Source of the DNA: DASVTU01 sp036387415
GTDB lineage: Bacteria; Acidobacteriota; Blastocatellia; Pyrinomonadales; Pyrinomonadaceae
Direction of reading: 5' to 3'
DNA length: 64,000 bases
Assembly (NCBI GenBank): GCA_036387415.1
Contig: DASVTU010000033.1
Location: forward strand, 186,001 to 250,000
Part shown: positions 61,975 through 64,000 of the stretch, one piece after another
How the letters are laid out: each line of letters opens with the position of its first letter
How positions within the stretch are numbered: position 1 is the stretch's first letter
The notes under the pieces: model-generated
The model's input: the letters and a program-made list of their open reading frames with translations, nothing else
Database searches by the model: none
Told to the model about the DNA's origin: nothing
Position numbers and translations under genes: made by a program

Positions 61975-64000
61975 TCACTGTCCGAAGCGTTGTTCGTATT
62001 CGCCGGAAGTGATAAAGGCGCGCACCATCTGCGACGTGATGTAGTTGCCGCCGTGGTTGTTCAGTTTGGTCAGCCAGAAATTATAGCCGCCGAAATCGAG
62101 ATTCAACTCCGGCGCGTCGTAGGGATTGCGACGCATGTAACCGAAATACTGCATCAAGACAAAGGCGCGGTTGTACTGCCGACTCGTAAACAACGCATTC
62201 TCGGCCACCTCGCGCAATGCCTGCGCGCGTGGAAGTCCGGCGTTGATGCGGTTGACGAGGCTGTCGCGCTCGGCGGGCGTGAGCGAGTTGTCGGTGTTGG
62301 CATTGAGACGGTTGACGAAATCGAGGGCGCTCGTTCCCGTCGGGTAATTCAAGAGGAACAAGGGACGCGTGACGAACTCGTTGACGTAGGCTTGCGTATT
62401 CGCCTCCAACTGCTGCTGCCAGTTGCCCTGATTGACGATGATGCCGCGCCCAATCTGCTGCGTGTCGGGCAAAAACTCTCGTAGCGTGAGCGGAACAACG
62501 CGCGGGTTATCCGTCTCGCGGATGCGCGCGCCGTAGGCGGCCTGATACATCTTGTAGACGAAATAGCCCGTCTGCTGAAATTCGGTCGAGACGAAGAAGG
62601 CCGCCGAGACATTATCGCGGCACACTTGCAAGTCGGGGTTGCCGCAGTTGGTCGCTTGATTCATCCAGAAGCTGAGGCCGCCCGCGTCGGGTTCGCGGTT
62701 AAAGAAGTCGATGTAGTGCTGTCGGACGAAAAACTGCGCGTTGAAGGTCGCGGCTTTGACGGGGTTCGCGCCGTTGCCCGCGTCTTCGCTGATGATGCGG
62801 ACGAGCACGTTGTTTTGCGCGTCGAGCGTGGCTCCTGCGACGTTGCTGAGAGCGACGTTGAAGGTTTCCACAGTTTCATCGAAGACATCGTTGGCGAGAA
62901 AGATGTTGACGGTCTTGGTCGTCTCGCCCGCAGCGAAACGCAACGTGCCGAGCGCGGCGGAGTAGTCGGAGCGGTCGGAAGCCGTGCCGTTGGTGGTGGC
63001 ATAGTCAACGGTTGACGCGCCGGACACATCGCCCGAACGCATGACGGTCAACTGAACGCTGCCCGCCGTTTCGCTGACGCTGACGGGGAGCGAGGCGTCG
63101 AACTTGATGGAAGGCAGCGCGGGCGGCGGCGGTGTGGTGGTGGAATTGATGCGTCCCCACCACGTCGCCCAACGTCCGGCGCTGGTCGGTGCGGCGAAGG
63201 TATCGCGCGGCGCGGCATATTCCTGAATCGTCCACATCGTCGTGTCGTCCACGGGGTCAACGACCGTCGCGCTGTAGTCGCCCCAACGATTGCGGTCTTC
63301 AGAGACTCTCGCGTAAACGTCCTCACCGGCTTTGAGCAATGCGTCGTCGCGCGTGGTATTCGGTGGGTCGCCAGCCGCGCGGTAAGAGTAGGCCGCGCTC
63401 GCGTACTCGGAGGCGCGGAAACGCGAATAGCCAATCAGCACGTCGTTATTCTTGTTCACGGTGATGCTGGGAAAAGAATAGAAGGTGTTGCCGGAAGGGT
63501 CGTCGATGCGACCGCGTTGGATGACGTTCTCAATCGAGGGGTTAATCTCCCACCATTGGACGGCGCTGCGTGTCGAGCTACTACCAGCCGGAAGGAAGAC
63601 CGTCTGCGTCGCCCACAGCCGACCATTGCGATAGACGACGCTGTGCATGCGCGAATCGTTGGCCTGAATCTTCTGCGTCGTGCCCAACTGCGGCGCGAAG
63701 TCGCTTGAGTTGTTGACGGTCGGCGGGTTGCTCGCCCACGGGTTGGGCGTTGAGAGAAGATGCACCGAAGTCGATGTCGCAAAGTTCAGCACGGGCACAG
63801 ACGGCAAGCCAGTGATGCTGTAGAAACGCAGATAACCCGACCCGCCGGAATTGCCATTCCAGTTTTGCAAGAGATACAGGGTTTCGAGATTCGGGTCGAG
63901 CGTGATGGCAGGCACCATCGTGCCGCCGACGTTGGGCACTTGTATCTCGGTGTAAGGATTGTTGAATCCGGCATACATGGACGGTTTATCGAAGACCCAT
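61975..64000 (-). CDS. Secreted protein with Calx-beta and DUF4214 domains (5' end outside window)
   Basis: The frame is open to the window edge ('WVFDKPSMYAGFNNPYTEIQ' and onward), so the N-terminus is missing. About the first 280 residues are a beta-rich region with 'DNRWGDYSATVVDPVDDTTMWTIQEYA'. Residues about 290-390 form a Calx-beta domain ('VTVMRSGDVSGASTVDYATTNGTAS', 'GTLRFAAGETTKTVNIFLANDVFDETVETFNVAL'), then DUF4214 (about 415-667; 'FFVRQHYIDFFNREPDAGGLSFW', 'VLMQYFGYMRRNPYDAPELN'). Cys pairs occur in the DUF4214 N-terminal copy, as in the 51874 protein. Probably a cell-surface protein. Confidence 0.9.
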   Translation of the reverse strand, partial: WVFDKPSMYAGFNNPYTEIQVPNVGGTMVPAITLDPNLETLYLLQNWNGNSGGSGYLRFYSITGLPSVPVLNFATSTSVHLLSTPNPWASNPPTVNNSSDFAPQLGTTQKIQANDSRMHSVVYRNGRLWATQTVFLPAGSSSTRSAVQWWEINPSIENVIQRGRIDDPSGNTFYSFPSITVNKNNDVLIGYSRFRASEYASAAYSYRAAGDPPNTTRDDALLKAGEDVYARVSEDRNRWGDYSATVVDPVDDTTMWTIQEYAAPRDTFAAPTSAGRWATWWGRINSTTTPPPPALPSIKFDASLPVSVSETAGSVQLTVMRSGDVSGASTVDYATTNGTASDRSDYSAALGTLRFAAGETTKTVNIFLANDVFDETVETFNVALSNVAGATLDAQNNVLVRIISEDAGNGANPVKAATFNAQFFVRQHYIDFFNREPDAGGLSFWMNQATNCGNPDLQVCRDNVSAAFFVSTEFQQTGYFVYKMYQAAYGARIRETDNPRVVPLTLREFLPDTQQIGRGIIVNQGNWQQQLEANTQAYVNEFVTRPLFLLNYPTGTSALDFVNRLNANTDNSLTPAERDSLVNRINAGLPRAQALREVAENALFTSRQYNRAFVLMQYFGYMRRNPYDAPELNLDFGGYNFWLTKLNNHGGNYITSQMVRAFITSGEYEQRFGQ

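Overview
The window reads as chromosomal DNA of a high-GC Gram-negative bacterium, most likely Acidobacteriota, class Blastocatellia. This is inferred from protein style, not from a marker gene. The hints are a TIGR03437-like C-terminal domain on a Pro-rich PD40 protein, several DUF4214 and Calx-beta secreted proteins, TPR/Fis/REC regulators, many TTG and GTG starts and weak Shine-Dalgarno sequences. I see no rRNA, tRNA, CRISPR, phage or insertion sequence.

Region 1 (1-31.8 kb) is mostly housekeeping. It holds a truncated SRPBCC gene, a secreted M14 peptidase, a small zinc-ribbon protein, glnE, a GNAT acetyltransferase, a TPR-Fis-REC regulator and glnA with a near-consensus promoter. A polyamine cluster follows: speA, a deoxyhypusine-synthase-like gene and speB. 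Next come an MFS transporter behind two strong stem-loops, an orphan ABC ATPase, a methyltransferase-SET fusion, a phosphodiesterase/TPR pair, thrC, a Cof-type HAD phosphatase, cyclophilin, thiE-thiD and a large TPR protein. GlnE adenylylates GlnA, whose target Tyr is conserved, so the two form one nitrogen module 4 kb apart.

Region 2 (32-64 kb) is a surface-glycan locus. It encodes an O-antigen-ligase-like protein with a PDZ-like insert, a Wzm/Wzt-type ABC exporter (divergent genes), a coiled-coil protein, methyltransferases, three GT4 glycosyltransferases (one fused to a methyltransferase), five GT-C/PIG-V/YfhO-type polytopic enzymes, and four DUF4214 proteins. Two of the DUF4214 modules are fused to the C-terminus of polytopic membrane proteins and two are on secreted proteins. 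The likely job is to build, decorate, export and attach a cell-surface polysaccharide, with DUF4214 as a shared, unexplained module.

Across both regions more than a dozen intergenic spaces carry long imperfect palindromes built from short repeated words (for example GACTACT, ATCCTGTCT, GGAATGCGGATT, TTGCCTTT). Some share homologous cores, and in at least three places an arm of the palindrome has become the last codons and stop of the neighbouring gene. This repeat system is the most unusual signal in the window.
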